Translations under genes and position numbers: made by a program
Part shown: piece by piece, positions 15,708-23,490 of the stretch
Layout: every line of letters begins with the position of its first letter
Numbering within the stretch: the first letter of the stretch is position 1
The notes under the pieces: model-generated
The model's input: only the letters and a program-made list of their open reading frames with translations
What the model was told of the DNA's origin: nothing
Database searches by the model: none
IMG/VR virus record: IMGVR_UViG_3300020187_000111
Coordinates: 1 to 34,273 of that record
DNA from: a virus
DNA length: 34,273 bases
Strand: one strand, 5' to 3'

Positions 15708-16090
15708 CGCCCGCTCAGGTCGATCTGGTCGCCGAACGTGGCACTCCCTTCGTCGATGTGACGACGTTCGAGGGGTTCGATTACAGCGCCGCGACTTTCG
15801 TACTTGAGGTGCGCGATTATCTCGACAAATCGGGCGCGGCTCGGGTCGCACTCGGAAATGCGGCACCGACAGCTCAGGGAATTTCCGTGTCAGTCACTAC
15901 GACCAACGACATCCCGAGCAGCGATATCCAGATCAGGATTAATGAGACGACGATCGAGGGACTGCCCTTCACCACCCCCCGTGGCGGCGATCTCGTCTTG
16001 CAATATGCGCTCGACATCGACGGTGGCGGGCACGGCAAGGTGCGCCGGATGAAGGGCGCTTTTATCGTGAAGGCGAGCGCCAATGGCTGA
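15704..16090 (+). CDS. Phage tail adaptor-type protein (128 aa)
   Basis: This small beta-rich protein reads ...FVLEVRDYLDKSGAARV..., then IQIRINETTIEGLPF and GDLVLQYALDIDG, and ends FIVKASANG. The same pattern, including RIN(K/E)TT, a following FP/PF turn and a hydrophobic strand plus G-x-F end, forms residues 1-130 of the esterase fibre of the second prophage (30940-29000). The two are therefore homologous tail modules, here as a free protein and there fused to a fibre. Start and stop overlap both neighbours (ATGA at 15704, eight bases at 16083). It probably links the tail tip to the fibre, by inference from position. Confidence 0.65.
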   Translation: MTPAQVDLVAERGTPFVDVTTFEGFDYSAATFVLEVRDYLDKSGAARVALGNAAPTAQGISVSVTTTNDIPSSDIQIRINETTIEGLPFTTPRGGDLVLQYALDIDGGGHGKVRRMKGAFIVKASANG

Positions 16091-17456
16091 CCGTATAATC
16101 AGGGTAGTAGAGGGGCGTACGATCGTCACGGAAGGTGCAGCGCTTATCTCGCCGTTGGTAGCGAGCGCTGCCAACAGCGCCGCGACAGCACTGGCTGCAG
16201 CATCAGAGGCCGCGATCGCCCGCGACGTAGCGGTCACCGAAGGCCCGGTATTCTACGCCACCATCGCAGCCGGTGAAGCCGCGACAGCAACCGATGCCGC
16301 GTTCGCGGTGGCGACGGGTGACGGCTATGTCTCGTGGTATCGGCGCACATCGGGCGGGTCCCTGCTGATCTTCCAGGCGCTGACGAAGGAGGGGACAGAT
16401 TCCCTTTCGATCGGTGCCACCGAGATCAAAGATGCAGCCCCCGGCGATCCATTTAGCGCCATCCTTTTCCGGCCTGCGGTAAAAGGGCGGCGTGGTGAAA
16501 CTCAGGTTAGCCCGAACGATGGTGACGGGACAAACAACGCGACAGAGCGCGACCAGTTCGCAGGCGGCGAAGTCACTGCTTACGGGTACGATCTCCGGGG
16601 CTCGCTCGGCGCTGCCAACAACATCGCATATTCGCTTCGCTACGCCCGCGTGGGCGGGGTCTGTGTCTCGGTTGATATCGCCACGTTTGCCCCCGGCTCC
16701 ACCCCGGATGTGCCGTTCCGCCTTCTGAATGAAAATGCCGGATATCACACGGAATGGGGGACCAACGGGCGGGTGAACTTCCGGCTCGGTATCACGTCTG
16801 GCGGCCCGATCGATATCGCGGGTGACGGATCGAGCGTGTTTTCTGCTGGCAATCCGCTTCCCGCATTTCGTGCGCGCGGCGATAGCCCTGCCTATGATTT
16901 GGAAGAATGGACGACTGACGGGCTGACCAGAATTAACGGCATGAGGTTCCGACTCATTGGCGGTAAGCTCTATCTGTCCACGCTAAATTCTTCGGGCGAT
17001 GCTGTCACGAATCCAATCGAGGTCGGGATGACTGGCGCGATCGTGCTGCGCGGCCCGGTTACGATCAACAGCGATAATTCTGTTCTGCCCGACTTCAATA
17101 TCGGTGTTCCAGGTGTGGGAAAATCTCAGCCTGCGGTCGACTTCAATGACAGTGACAGCGGCAAGGCGGTGCGCTTCCGGGTCGTGAACGGTATTCCATC
17201 GCTTTATTGGGTCGATGACGGCATCGTGCCGTTCGACTTCACGGCAAGCGGCGGGCCGATATTCCGCAATATCCGCGCGGACACCACGACCGGCAATTCG
17301 ATGGATGAGGTGCGTTACGACACCGCCACCAGTGAACTGGTTCGGTTCGCGTACACGCCACCGACGCTAGCTGCCGACGCCACCGACCTCGCGACCGCCA
17401 TCACACTCGTGAACCAGCTCAAGGCGCTGGAAATCGCGCGCGGGCGGGCCGTCTGA
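16083..17456 (+). CDS. Tail fibre/spike protein (457 aa)
   Basis: The N-terminus (MADRIIRVVEGRTIVTEGAAL) leads into an alanine-rich helical stalk (about residues 25-75, ASAANSAATALAAASEAAIA) as in many phage fibre shafts. The remaining ~370 residues are glycine- and threonine-rich beta strands without an enzymatic motif I can see. The gene is preceded by the adaptor-type gene and followed two bases later by a membrane protein gene, so it is the last structural gene of this element. The receptor is unknown. Length and reading frame appear complete. Confidence 0.7.
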   Translation: MADRIIRVVEGRTIVTEGAALISPLVASAANSAATALAAASEAAIARDVAVTEGPVFYATIAAGEAATATDAAFAVATGDGYVSWYRRTSGGSLLIFQALTKEGTDSLSIGATEIKDAAPGDPFSAILFRPAVKGRRGETQVSPNDGDGTNNATERDQFAGGEVTAYGYDLRGSLGAANNIAYSLRYARVGGVCVSVDIATFAPGSTPDVPFRLLNENAGYHTEWGTNGRVNFRLGITSGGPIDIAGDGSSVFSAGNPLPAFRARGDSPAYDLEEWTTDGLTRINGMRFRLIGGKLYLSTLNSSGDAVTNPIEVGMTGAIVLRGPVTINSDNSVLPDFNIGVPGVGKSQPAVDFNDSDSGKAVRFRVVNGIPSLYWVDDGIVPFDFTASGGPIFRNIRADTTTGNSMDEVRYDTATSELVRFAYTPPTLAADATDLATAITLVNQLKALEIARGRAV

Positions 17457-17458
17457 TC

Positions 17459-17896
17459 GTGATCCCCATCCTCACAGACGGCGCGCGTCTAGCAGCGTGG
17501 GGGATCGGCCTGCTGCTCGTCTGGGTAGCGACGCAGCGGCTATCCAACATGGCGCACGTCGCTATGTCGGCGCGCGGCTGGGCCCCGAAGCCACGCCTCG
17601 TCTATCGACCGGTCGGTAGCGGCGGGGATCTGCGATCGAGCCTCACGGCGTTGGCCGCGGGGCTTACCGCTCTGTTCGGCTACACGACGCCGCTTATGGG
17701 GCACGTCGCGCGCTGGTCGACGGTGATGGCCCCGCCTGCTCAATACCTCGCTGCGGTCAATTTCTTCGTGGTTGTCGAGGTGTTCGTTCTCGGTCGCATC
17801 GCGCCGAATCCGCGATATAAAATGCAGTGGGCGGGCTGCTGGTACATCGCCTCGCTGCTCATCATGGGCGTTGCGGGGGTGAATGGTGCCGGATGA
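17459..17896 (+). CDS. Phage membrane protein, lysis region (145 aa)
   Basis: The gene starts with GTG at 17459, two bases after the fibre stop. The product has about four hydrophobic segments (AAWGIGLLLVWVATQ, LTALAAGLTALFGYT, YLAAVNFFVVVEVFVLG, CWYIASLLIMGVAGV) separated by short basic loops. Its stop overlaps the next gene's ATG. It is the first of several membrane proteins in the lysis cassette and could be a holin-like or accessory protein. It resembles in size and placement the 145-aa membrane protein of prophage 2 (27100-27537), but I see no clear sequence match. Confidence 0.6.
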   Translation: MIPILTDGARLAAWGIGLLLVWVATQRLSNMAHVAMSARGWAPKPRLVYRPVGSGGDLRSSLTALAAGLTALFGYTTPLMGHVARWSTVMAPPAQYLAAVNFFVVVEVFVLGRIAPNPRYKMQWAGCWYIASLLIMGVAGVNGAG

Positions 17897-18381
17897 GGGC
17901 CGCTCCTGTCGCGCCGGGGCTGGTGGGCGCCCTGACGGCATGGCTCTGGGCTCCGACCGAAGGTGGGTTGCCGCTGATCGGGGTTGCCGTCCTGACCCTA
18001 CTATCGTGCGCGTTCGGCATGGCGTCGAGCCTTGCGCGGGTCGAGGACGCCAAGGCGTTCAAGCAGGCTCGCCGTCAATTGATCTGGAACGCGGGCGGGG
18101 TCTGGATCGCGTCATTGATGATCGCGCTGATGACGAAGTCCGACCTTCCCTGGTCGCTTGGCATCGGGCTCGGTGTCGGCATGGCAGGTACGCGGGTTCT
18201 GGAGGTGCTGGAGAACGGCGTCGTCGGACTGACGCGCCGCGTTGCTCCGGGCGCGGACGGGCTCGACGAGGTGCGCCGCGAGCTCAGCGACATTCGGAAA
18301 CAGACACAGGCAGCCATCAGCGAAGAGCGGGTGTCCAAGGATCGCAAAGCCAAGGGGGCGAATGATGACGGTACTCAATAG
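17893..18381 (+). CDS. Holin-like membrane protein with cytoplasmic helical tail (162 aa)
   Basis: Hydrophobic segments at about residues 8-45 and 70-105 are followed by a charged C-terminal helix (DEVRRELSDIRKQTQAAISEERVSKDRKAKG). Such a membrane half plus soluble coiled tail is common for phage holin-family proteins that sit directly before the endolysin. The start overlaps the previous stop (ATGA), and the 3' end overlaps the endolysin start by 20 bases, indicating tight translational coupling. Assignment as holin is by position and topology. Confidence 0.6.
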   Translation: MRAAPVAPGLVGALTAWLWAPTEGGLPLIGVAVLTLLSCAFGMASSLARVEDAKAFKQARRQLIWNAGGVWIASLMIALMTKSDLPWSLGIGLGVGMAGTRVLEVLENGVVGLTRRVAPGADGLDEVRRELSDIRKQTQAAISEERVSKDRKAKGANDDGTQ

Positions 18382-18973
18382 GGCCGCGTTCTTTGCGACC
18401 GTGCGCATGCGGCTGGGATCGCTCAACCAATCGCAGGTCGAGGGCTTCGGCGTTCTGCTCGATGCGATCGACGGCGCACCGTTGGCGCATCAGGCATACA
18501 TGCTGGCGACCGCTTGGCATGAAACCGCGGCGACGATGCATCCGATCAAGGAGATGGGCGGGCCGTCCTATTTCACGAAGATGTACGACGTGGCCGGGAA
18601 CCGCACCAAGCTGTGCATCGCGAACGGCAACACCTGCGCCGGTGATGGCCCCCGCTATTGCGGTCGCGGCTTCGTGCAGCTGACGTGGAAGAATAACTAC
18701 GCGCGGGCAGGGGCAGAACTCGGCATCGATCTAGTCGGCAATCCTGATCTGGCGATGGCGCCGGGACCGGCCGCGCGCATCATGCGGCAAGGCATGACCG
18801 AAGGATGGTTCAGCGGCAAAAAGCTGTCTGATTATCTGCCCAGCCAAGGGGTGGCTACGCATGACCAGTACGTCGCCGCGCGCCGGATCATAAATGGATC
18901 TGACCGCGCCGAACTGGTCGAGGATTATGCCCAGCATTTTGAGCGGGCTCTGCGCGATGGAGGTATCGCATGA
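18362..18973 (+). CDS. Endolysin, glycoside hydrolase family 19-like
   Basis: This 203-residue soluble protein has the chitinase-like GH19 fold used by phage lysins. It shows the catalytic glutamate in ATAWHETAATMHP, a cysteine pair in CIANGNTCAG, the RYCGRGFVQLTWKNNYARAG substrate-groove motif and NPDLAMAPGPAARIM. It cuts the glycan strands of peptidoglycan. There is no signal peptide, so release depends on a holin. The start is one of two adjacent ATGs inside the preceding gene. A second, only distantly similar GH19 lysin belongs to prophage 2 (26507-27103). Confidence 0.9.
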   Translation: MMTVLNRAAFFATVRMRLGSLNQSQVEGFGVLLDAIDGAPLAHQAYMLATAWHETAATMHPIKEMGGPSYFTKMYDVAGNRTKLCIANGNTCAGDGPRYCGRGFVQLTWKNNYARAGAELGIDLVGNPDLAMAPGPAARIMRQGMTEGWFSGKKLSDYLPSQGVATHDQYVAARRIINGSDRAELVEDYAQHFERALRDGGIA

Positions 18974-19224
18974 ACGACTCCCGCGAATGGCCGCGCCTCG
19001 TTATGTCAGCAGCGATTGTTGCTTACTTCGGTTGGGCGCTGATTGCGCATTGGTCGAACGGCATCGAGGAAACGCTCAAGAGCGCCTTTATGATCGCAGT
19101 CGGCTATTGGCTGGGATCGTCCAAAGGTAGCAGCGACAAAGCTGCGGTGTTGGCATCCGGCCCGCAACCGGTCGAGGTCGTCAACCCGACCGATAGGCCG
19201 GTGCCGACGGAGGATGCGGCATGA
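18970..19224 (+). CDS. Small phage membrane protein (84 aa)
   Basis: The start overlaps the endolysin stop (ATGA). The N-terminal half has two hydrophobic helices (RLVMSAAIVAYFGWALIAHW and TLKSAFMIAVGYWLGSSKG), followed by a proline-rich hydrophilic tail. Size and two-helix hairpin topology fit a holin or pinholin-like protein. With the two membrane proteins upstream, the cassette has three candidates for the pore, so which one sets lysis timing is open. Confidence 0.65.
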   Translation: MNDSREWPRLVMSAAIVAYFGWALIAHWSNGIEETLKSAFMIAVGYWLGSSKGSSDKAAVLASGPQPVEVVNPTDRPVPTEDAA

Positions 19225-19586
19225 CGATCCCGTGGGGCCTTATCCTGAAGCTGGGTATCCCGCTCGCGCTGATCGCCGCGATCATCGGTCAACACTTCCT
19301 TCTGGTCCGCGCAGACAGCACGATTGCAGGGCAGCGTATCCAGATCGAGCAGCAGGTGGCGGAACTCGAACGCGAAAAGCTGAAGACTGCGACGCTGGAA
19401 AAGGCCGCGACGGAACGTGCCGACGACACCGCCCACCTGGACACCATGAAGGACGACCTGACCAATGCGATCAACGCTGCACCGAAAGGCAATGCGCCTA
19501 GCCCCGCTGTTCGCGCTCTTGCCTGCGAGCGCTTGCGCCAATCGGGTAACACTTCCTCCGCCATCTATAAGCGTCAGTGCGGTTGA
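19221..19586 (+). CDS. i-spanin (Rz-like)
   Basis: The 121-residue product has one N-terminal membrane anchor (LILKLGIPLALIAAIIGQHFLL), then a long coiled coil (QIEQQVAELEREKLKTATLEKAATERADD) and a C-terminal segment with two cysteines. This is the topology of the inner-membrane spanin subunit, which spans the periplasm and joins the outer-membrane subunit to fuse the membranes in the last step of lysis. The gene starts four bases before the previous stop and overlaps the o-spanin frame by 95 bases. Confidence 0.85.
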   Translation: MTIPWGLILKLGIPLALIAAIIGQHFLLVRADSTIAGQRIQIEQQVAELEREKLKTATLEKAATERADDTAHLDTMKDDLTNAINAAPKGNAPSPAVRALACERLRQSGNTSSAIYKRQCG

Positions 19587-19785
19587 TGTCGCTGCGGCTA
19601 ATGCGGTGAAGCCTAAGCCTCATCCAGAAGCCGTCGAGGACGACGCTGTGGCTGCATCTGACAGCGCGGCTATCGAGATATGGGGCGAGACTGTATCGCG
19701 CGCATGGGGGCGGATATGCCGGACTATGGCGGGGCAGGGCGTGACGGTCGACTGTCCTGCGGCATCGGTAAAGGCGGGGAAGTAA
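19492..19785 (+). CDS. o-spanin lipoprotein (Rz1-like), overlapping Rz
   Basis: In the other frame inside the Rz gene, the ATG at 19492 starts MRLAPLFALLPASACANRV, a lipoprotein signal with lipobox ASAC. The mature part begins with a proline-containing segment (LPPPSIS) and runs past the end of Rz for 199 bases. It should be attached to the outer membrane and bind the i-spanin C-terminus. At 97 residues it is longer than classical Rz1; the extension has a cysteine near the end (TVDCPAAS). Overlapping but not embedded, this is the common intermediate spanin gene arrangement. Confidence 0.85.
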   Translation: MRLAPLFALLPASACANRVTLPPPSISVSAVDVAAANAVKPKPHPEAVEDDAVAASDSAAIEIWGETVSRAWGRICRTMAGQGVTVDCPAASVKAGK

Positions 19786-19808
19786 AAGGTAACCGCCAGT
19801 TACCTTTT
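19784..19808 (+). terminator. Perfect 10-bp hairpin terminator after the lysis cassette
   Basis: The stem aaaaggtaac (19784-19793) pairs completely with gttacctttt (19799-19808) around a five-base loop. It begins within the o-spanin stop codon and its second arm supplies the T run, so it can stop transcription from the left and, by symmetry, from the minus-strand genes on the right. Confidence 0.85.
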
Positions 19809-19863
19809 AGCTAGCTACAATCTGACCCGCGCACTTTCCACGAAACGGGGCTAACGTACAAAG

Positions 19864-20097
19864 CTACCCCACATGCATCGGCTGTGACTTCGGGTACATC
19901 CACGGTGCAACGGATAGATCGCCTGCCATGAACCGGCGGGCCCGATCGCGGAACACCTCGCGCACTTCGACGCTCTGCACTTCCCATGTTCCCAGCACGA
20001 TCGCCAGTTCAGGAAGCGCACCGGGCGGCATGGCAGCGAACATCTGGCGCGCCGTGCGCTCGGTGAAGGGGTGGCCTTCGTCAGGAACCTTGGACAC
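19864..20097 (-). CDS. Small hypothetical phage protein (77 aa)
   Basis: The start is a GTG at 20097 (VSKVPDEGHPFTERT) that overlaps the end of the upstream gene by 17 bases. The peptide contains TARQMFAAMPPGALPELAIV and VREVFRDRARRFMAGD and ends with a proline- and tryptophan-containing tail. No domain is recognised. It is the last gene of the minus-strand accessory operon of this element, facing the lysis cassette across the hairpin. Confidence 0.55.
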   Translation of the reverse strand: MSKVPDEGHPFTERTARQMFAAMPPGALPELAIVLGTWEVQSVEVREVFRDRARRFMAGDLSVAPWMYPKSQPMHVG

Positions 20098-20296
20098 GGG
20101 CGAACCTCGGATGATGCCGGAACCCTTGCGGCGTGAGTTGCCAGCGCCCTTGCCAGTAGCGGACCAGGCCATTGTCGGCGAGCCGCGCGATTGCATCAGA
20201 GGATCCCGTCAGCGCCCATCCTTCGCCATCGTGGATGGCTGTCGCGATCAGGGCTCGATCGGCCTCAGTCGTCAATGTTGCGCCGCTCCATTTCAC
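20081..20296 (-). CDS. Small winged-helix-like phage protein (71 aa)
   Basis: Read from a GTG at 20296, the product VKWSGATLTTEADRALIATA continues as GWALTGSSDAIARLADNGLV-RYWQGRWQLTPQGF. The pattern of a helix, a second helix and a beta wing ending in LTPQG is typical of small winged-helix proteins, which often bind DNA, but no named family is certain. It overlaps the upstream gene by 32 bases and the downstream one by 17, as expected for phage early operons. Confidence 0.6.
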   Translation of the reverse strand: MKWSGATLTTEADRALIATAIHDGEGWALTGSSDAIARLADNGLVRYWQGRWQLTPQGFRHHPRFARVQGS

Positions 20297-20414
20297 CAGC
20301 CGCGATATCGGCTTCCTCGCTTTCGACCTCGCACTGGTTATAGAACCGGGCCACCTCCTGGTCGGGCATAGCTGCGAGGCGGGTTTCTAGGGCGGTGCGG
20401 TCGGCGTCGTTCAT
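20265..20414 (-). CDS. Small acidic phage protein (49 aa)
   Basis: The ATG at 20414 follows a GGAGG-like stretch (cctcctgcg on the plus strand) at good distance. The peptide MNDADRTALETRLAAMPDQE continues to VARFYNQCEVESEEADIAAG and ends ERRNIDD. It is acidic and predicted helical. No function can be assigned. It lies nine bases after the methyltransferase stop, in the same minus-strand operon. Confidence 0.6.
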   Translation of the reverse strand: MNDADRTALETRLAAMPDQEVARFYNQCEVESEEADIAAGEMERRNIDD

Positions 20415-20423
20415 CGCAGGAGG

Positions 20424-21080
20424 TTACGCCGCCTCGCTCGATTCGGGAAGATAGTCGGATGCCCGCTCCAGCCGCTTCCGGCACGGCGCGATCCAGCTAA
20501 GCCGTGCTGATGGGCGCGCCATCTTTCCCGGCCCGTTGGGGTGCCAAACGATCCAGCAATAGGCGGTCGCCGTCGATCCGGTCGCGGTAAGCTTGCCCTT
20601 ATGCATGACCACGCGCTCGGTGAACTGGAGGACGTGCGCAGGCTGGTGCATCGAGAAGAGCCGGTCGAACCGCCCGACGCCTTCCAGGAACGCGGCCCGG
20701 ACGATGATCGCTGCGCCGACCCGGCTCGTCCCGATCGCGCGCTCGATGAACTGTTCGGCGAGGCGGAACGGCGGGTTGGTGATCGTCCAGTCGACCGGCG
20801 TGGGCGGCAGGCCGAAGAGATAGTCGCTGACGGGAAACCCCGCACCATAGTCGTGGACGTCGCTCGCCTCGACCGATCCGAAGACTTCACGCAGCGGCGC
20901 GACCATGTGGCCTCGATTCGCGGCGGGCTCGCGGCACGTCATCCCCGGCCTGAGCAATTCTTCCGCGGTCAGGAATTCGCACAGGGCGCGGGTGGCCCAG
21001 GGAGGGGTGGGGAAGTCGTCCAGGCTGTCGTGTGCCTCGACCCGGCGCTGCATGACGGCGGTGCTGCGGTTTTGGGTCAT
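20424..21080 (-). CDS. Phage N6-adenine DNA methyltransferase
   Basis: This 218-residue single-domain protein has the phage Dam-like pattern: an N-terminal DDFPTPPWATRALCEFL, the SAM-binding region around EPAANRGHMVAPL (51-63), an acidic VEASDVHDYG strand end and the catalytic TNPPF (101-105), with aromatic strands after it. NPPF marks amino-methyltransferases acting on adenine or cytosine N4. It probably methylates element DNA against host restriction. The start at 21080 overlaps the DUF1643 stop by four bases. Confidence 0.82.
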   Translation of the reverse strand: MTQNRSTAVMQRRVEAHDSLDDFPTPPWATRALCEFLTAEELLRPGMTCREPAANRGHMVAPLREVFGSVEASDVHDYGAGFPVSDYLFGLPPTPVDWTITNPPFRLAEQFIERAIGTSRVGAAIIVRAAFLEGVGRFDRLFSMHQPAHVLQFTERVVMHKGKLTATGSTATAYCWIVWHPNGPGKMARPSARLSWIAPCRKRLERASDYLPESSEAA

Positions 21081-21646
21081 GCTGCCCTCCACAGGATCGG
21101 GTTCTGATCCGGCGCGATGCGATGCTTGCCGCGCGCCATCGGGTGCTTCGGCGCGCCGTCCTTCGTGGTGCCCCAGCACCATAGGTCAGGATAGGGCGCG
21201 ACCCCGGTCTGGATGCCCTCGGCCAGCTGCTCAATCCACATGTCGTCCCATGCGATCGCGCCCCAGCATACGAACACCTGATCGGCGCGCTTCGCCATAT
21301 CGATCACGGCGTCATAATTGTGCTGCATCTGGTCGCGGTCGTGCCATTCCCCCGCCCAGCCAGCTTCGGCAATGCGGCGGCACTCAGCCGGGCTGGACGT
21401 GCAGAACGGGTAGAGGTTCGCAGCATCGTATCCGCCGAATCCGAACCGATGAAACCACGCGTTCCACCAGCGTGACGTTGGGTCGTCCTTCATCGCATCG
21501 GCGTCGCTCGGGTTGCAGCCGATCACCAGTGCTCGGGGGCCTGGTCCCCAGTCGAGCGTTAGACGGCGACGGACGCCGGGCGTGGGGAAGTGCGCTGATC
21601 GCCGCATGATGGGCTCGCCGAATAGGTCCGTGCCTAGGTCGTTCAT
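21077..21646 (-). CDS. DUF1643 domain protein (189 aa)
   Basis: The DUF1643 signature is plain: LVIGCNPSDADAMKDDPTSR, then WFHRFGFGGYDAANLYPFCT and a C-terminal half with FVCWGAIAW and CWGTTKDGAPKHP. Family members are phage- and plasmid-associated and their activity is not established. The gene sits between the GIY-YIG and methyltransferase genes, with four-base overlaps at both ends, so the three are one operon and probably serve nucleic-acid handling. Confidence 0.85.
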   Translation of the reverse strand: MNDLGTDLFGEPIMRRSAHFPTPGVRRRLTLDWGPGPRALVIGCNPSDADAMKDDPTSRWWNAWFHRFGFGGYDAANLYPFCTSSPAECRRIAEAGWAGEWHDRDQMQHNYDAVIDMAKRADQVFVCWGAIAWDDMWIEQLAEGIQTGVAPYPDLWCWGTTKDGAPKHPMARGKHRIAPDQNPILWRAA

Positions 21647-22068
21647 GCCCTCGCTCCCGTAACGAAACTACGCCCGTCGGTCCTGACGCGCTCGGCACGA
21701 TCACCACAGCCGATGAGGTCTAAAACCTCTGCCGTATCGGCGACATTGCGCGCGATTAGGTGCTCGGCCCAAGCGCGCTCGGCAGCTCGGACCTCATTGT
21801 AAAGGGCGGCGCTCCCCCGGAACCATTCGCCACGGATACGGCTGCTCGCAAAGCGCACATGGAGCCGCTTCTCGTCGGCGATGCTGCCCGGATATGCGCC
21901 GAGCAACGTCAGCTCTTTAAAGTGCGAGGTTTGAAGATGCGAAAGCCGCGACCTCGGGTCGGTGGCATATCCGATTTTTATCGGCCCCCTGATCCCGCAT
22001 CGGACGAAATATACGAAGCCCGAGAACGCTTCGCGAACATCCTCCGGGACTATTCCGTGATTCGTCAT
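21643..22068 (-). CDS. GIY-YIG nuclease-fold protein (MUG113/T5orf172 type)
   Basis: This 141-residue protein carries a compact GIY-YIG-like core: GFVYFVRCG, then PIKIGYATDPRSRLSHLQTS with the arginine of the active site, and IADEKRLHVRFASSRIRGEW with the glutamate. This is the T5orf172 or MUG113 variant common in phages. A C-terminal helical part follows. The start at 22068 is preferred over the ATG five codons upstream because an AAGG-containing stretch precedes it. It is the first gene of the minus-strand operon, next to the right att repeat. Confidence 0.8.
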   Translation of the reverse strand: MTNHGIVPEDVREAFSGFVYFVRCGIRGPIKIGYATDPRSRLSHLQTSHFKELTLLGAYPGSIADEKRLHVRFASSRIRGEWFRGSAALYNEVRAAERAWAEHLIARNVADTAEVLDLIGCGDRAERVRTDGRSFVTGARA

Positions 22069-22161
22069 ACCGCTGCCTTCCATGCGTATCCGGTTCGTTC
22101 CGAATAGTGCCGAAGGCCAATGGTGACTGATGACCGCTCAAACCGCAGAAATGCGGGAGAC

Positions 22162-22241
<80 letters not shown>

Positions 22242-22445
22242 ACGCGAACCGGGGCCTAGGCGGGGGCGGGGCCGGGCGCAAGCGGTGAATGCACGGGGGA
22301 GCCGATCCATCGTGAATAATCGCGATCAGCGGAAAATTGGTGGGCCCGGCACCTATCGAACTCACGCCCTTGTAGCACATCGGCGATACAGCGGAATACC
22401 CCCTCAGATACCCCCGCGTGCCGGATGCTGTAACCGGATCGCGGC

Positions 22446-23231
22446 ATGACCGGCAGCCGCTACACCGCCGCTGACGTCCGTGCCGCGCTGACGAGCCGAT
22501 ACCGCGCGCCCGAATGGGCCTGCTTCTTCGAGGTCGCGAACAGCACCGGCGCGGGCGCGACGCGGTCGGCGGATGCGATCGCTATGAGCCTCTACCCGTC
22601 GCGCGGGCTGCGCCTGCATGGGTTCGAGATTAAGGTGAGCCGGTCGGACTTGCTGCACGAACTCAGGCAGCCGGACAAGTCAGTGCCGATCCAGCGCTTC
22701 TGCGATCACTGGTGGATCGTCACGCCGCCGGACATTGTGAGGGAAGGGGAGTTGCCGCCCACTTGGGGCCACCTGGTCCTGAAGGGCAACGGCCTCAACT
22801 GCGCGGCCAAGGCGCCGCAGCTGGAACGAGATGCTTGGGAGCCAGCATTCCTCGCCGCGCTGCTGCGCCGTGGACACGAGGCACGCGAGCGCGCGATCCG
22901 CGATGGCGTCGACACCGCAATGGCTAGCGAGCGCGCGGCGATCGCGGCCGAGGTGAAGAAGCGTGTCGACCGCGAGATTCAGATGCGCAGCGCGGTCCGC
23001 GACGAAGCAGTACGGCAACTCGCGAGGATCCGCGAGGCGGCAGGGATGGACCCGGATCGATACTTTGACGGCGAGAGGTTCGGCCGGGCCATCGCCCTGG
23101 TGCATCGCGCCGGCGTCGCGGCGACCTATGGCGCGCTCAACACGCTGGAGCATCAAGCGCGATCGCTGCTGACTGCGATCGAGGCCGCGCGCGCCGTCGA
23201 CGGCGTTCAGCACGATGGGGTGCCCGCATGA
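22446..23231 (+). CDS. MmcB-like PD-(D/E)XK-fold DNA protein (261 aa)
   Basis: The N-terminal ~120 residues have the MmcB or phage-homologue pattern: RAPEWACFFEVANSTG, an aspartate in SADAIAM (D43), and GFEIKVSRSDLLHEL with E61-x-K63, i.e. a PD-(D/E)XK nuclease-like core. DHWWIVTP and PTWGHLVL follow. The C-terminal half is helical and charged (KKRVDREIQMRSAVRDEAVRQLARI). MmcB itself is a caulobacterial DNA-damage protein; versions with helical tails are frequent on phages and islands. It begins about 200 bases beyond the tRNA, outside the tRNA-Pro element. It may belong to the second prophage or to the host island. Confidence 0.7.
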   Translation: MTGSRYTAADVRAALTSRYRAPEWACFFEVANSTGAGATRSADAIAMSLYPSRGLRLHGFEIKVSRSDLLHELRQPDKSVPIQRFCDHWWIVTPPDIVREGELPPTWGHLVLKGNGLNCAAKAPQLERDAWEPAFLAALLRRGHEARERAIRDGVDTAMASERAAIAAEVKKRVDREIQMRSAVRDEAVRQLARIREAAGMDPDRYFDGERFGRAIALVHRAGVAATYGALNTLEHQARSLLTAIEAARAVDGVQHDGVPA

Positions 23232-23317
23232 CATAACCCGAAAGCCACTTCCTTAGGATCCGGAAAAGGCCATATTGGCGTTGTAGTCGATGAGCTTCGA
23301 CGACTCAGGAGGTTTCC

Positions 23318-23485
23318 ATGTTCGATCCACATGCCGCGATGAAGGATATAACGAGGGCGCGCTCGTCCGGTTACGTCACGAACAAGCATGCGGTACGCGC
23401 GCCACGGACCACTCAGCCCGACTATGAGAAAATGCGCCGTATGTCTCAGCCAGACCCAGCAGATCCAGATAAGAAAGAAGGGTAA
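23318..23485 (+). CDS. Small hydrophilic protein (55 aa), partner of the SDH-type protease
   Basis: The ATG at 23318 follows an excellent AGGAGG site. The peptide MFDPHAAMKDITRARSSGYV-TNKHAVRAPRTTQP ends in a charged KMRRMSQPDPADPDKKEG tail. It has no membrane segment and no known domain. The stop is five bases before the protease ATG, so the two genes are translated together. A short polar protein placed upstream of a Clp-fold protease might be an adaptor or substrate, but that is only a guess from position. Confidence 0.7.
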   Translation: MFDPHAAMKDITRARSSGYVTNKHAVRAPRTTQPDYEKMRRMSQPDPADPDKKEG

Positions 23486-23490
23486 GCGGC

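Noticed and set aside
22338-22370. A tRNA-like 3' end (tggtgggcccggcacc followed by tcgaact) upstream of tRNA-Pro
   Set aside because: It has a CCA-like start and a T-loop-like core, but the T stem does not pair and no acceptor 5' strand or anticodon arm is present. At most a decayed tRNA fragment.
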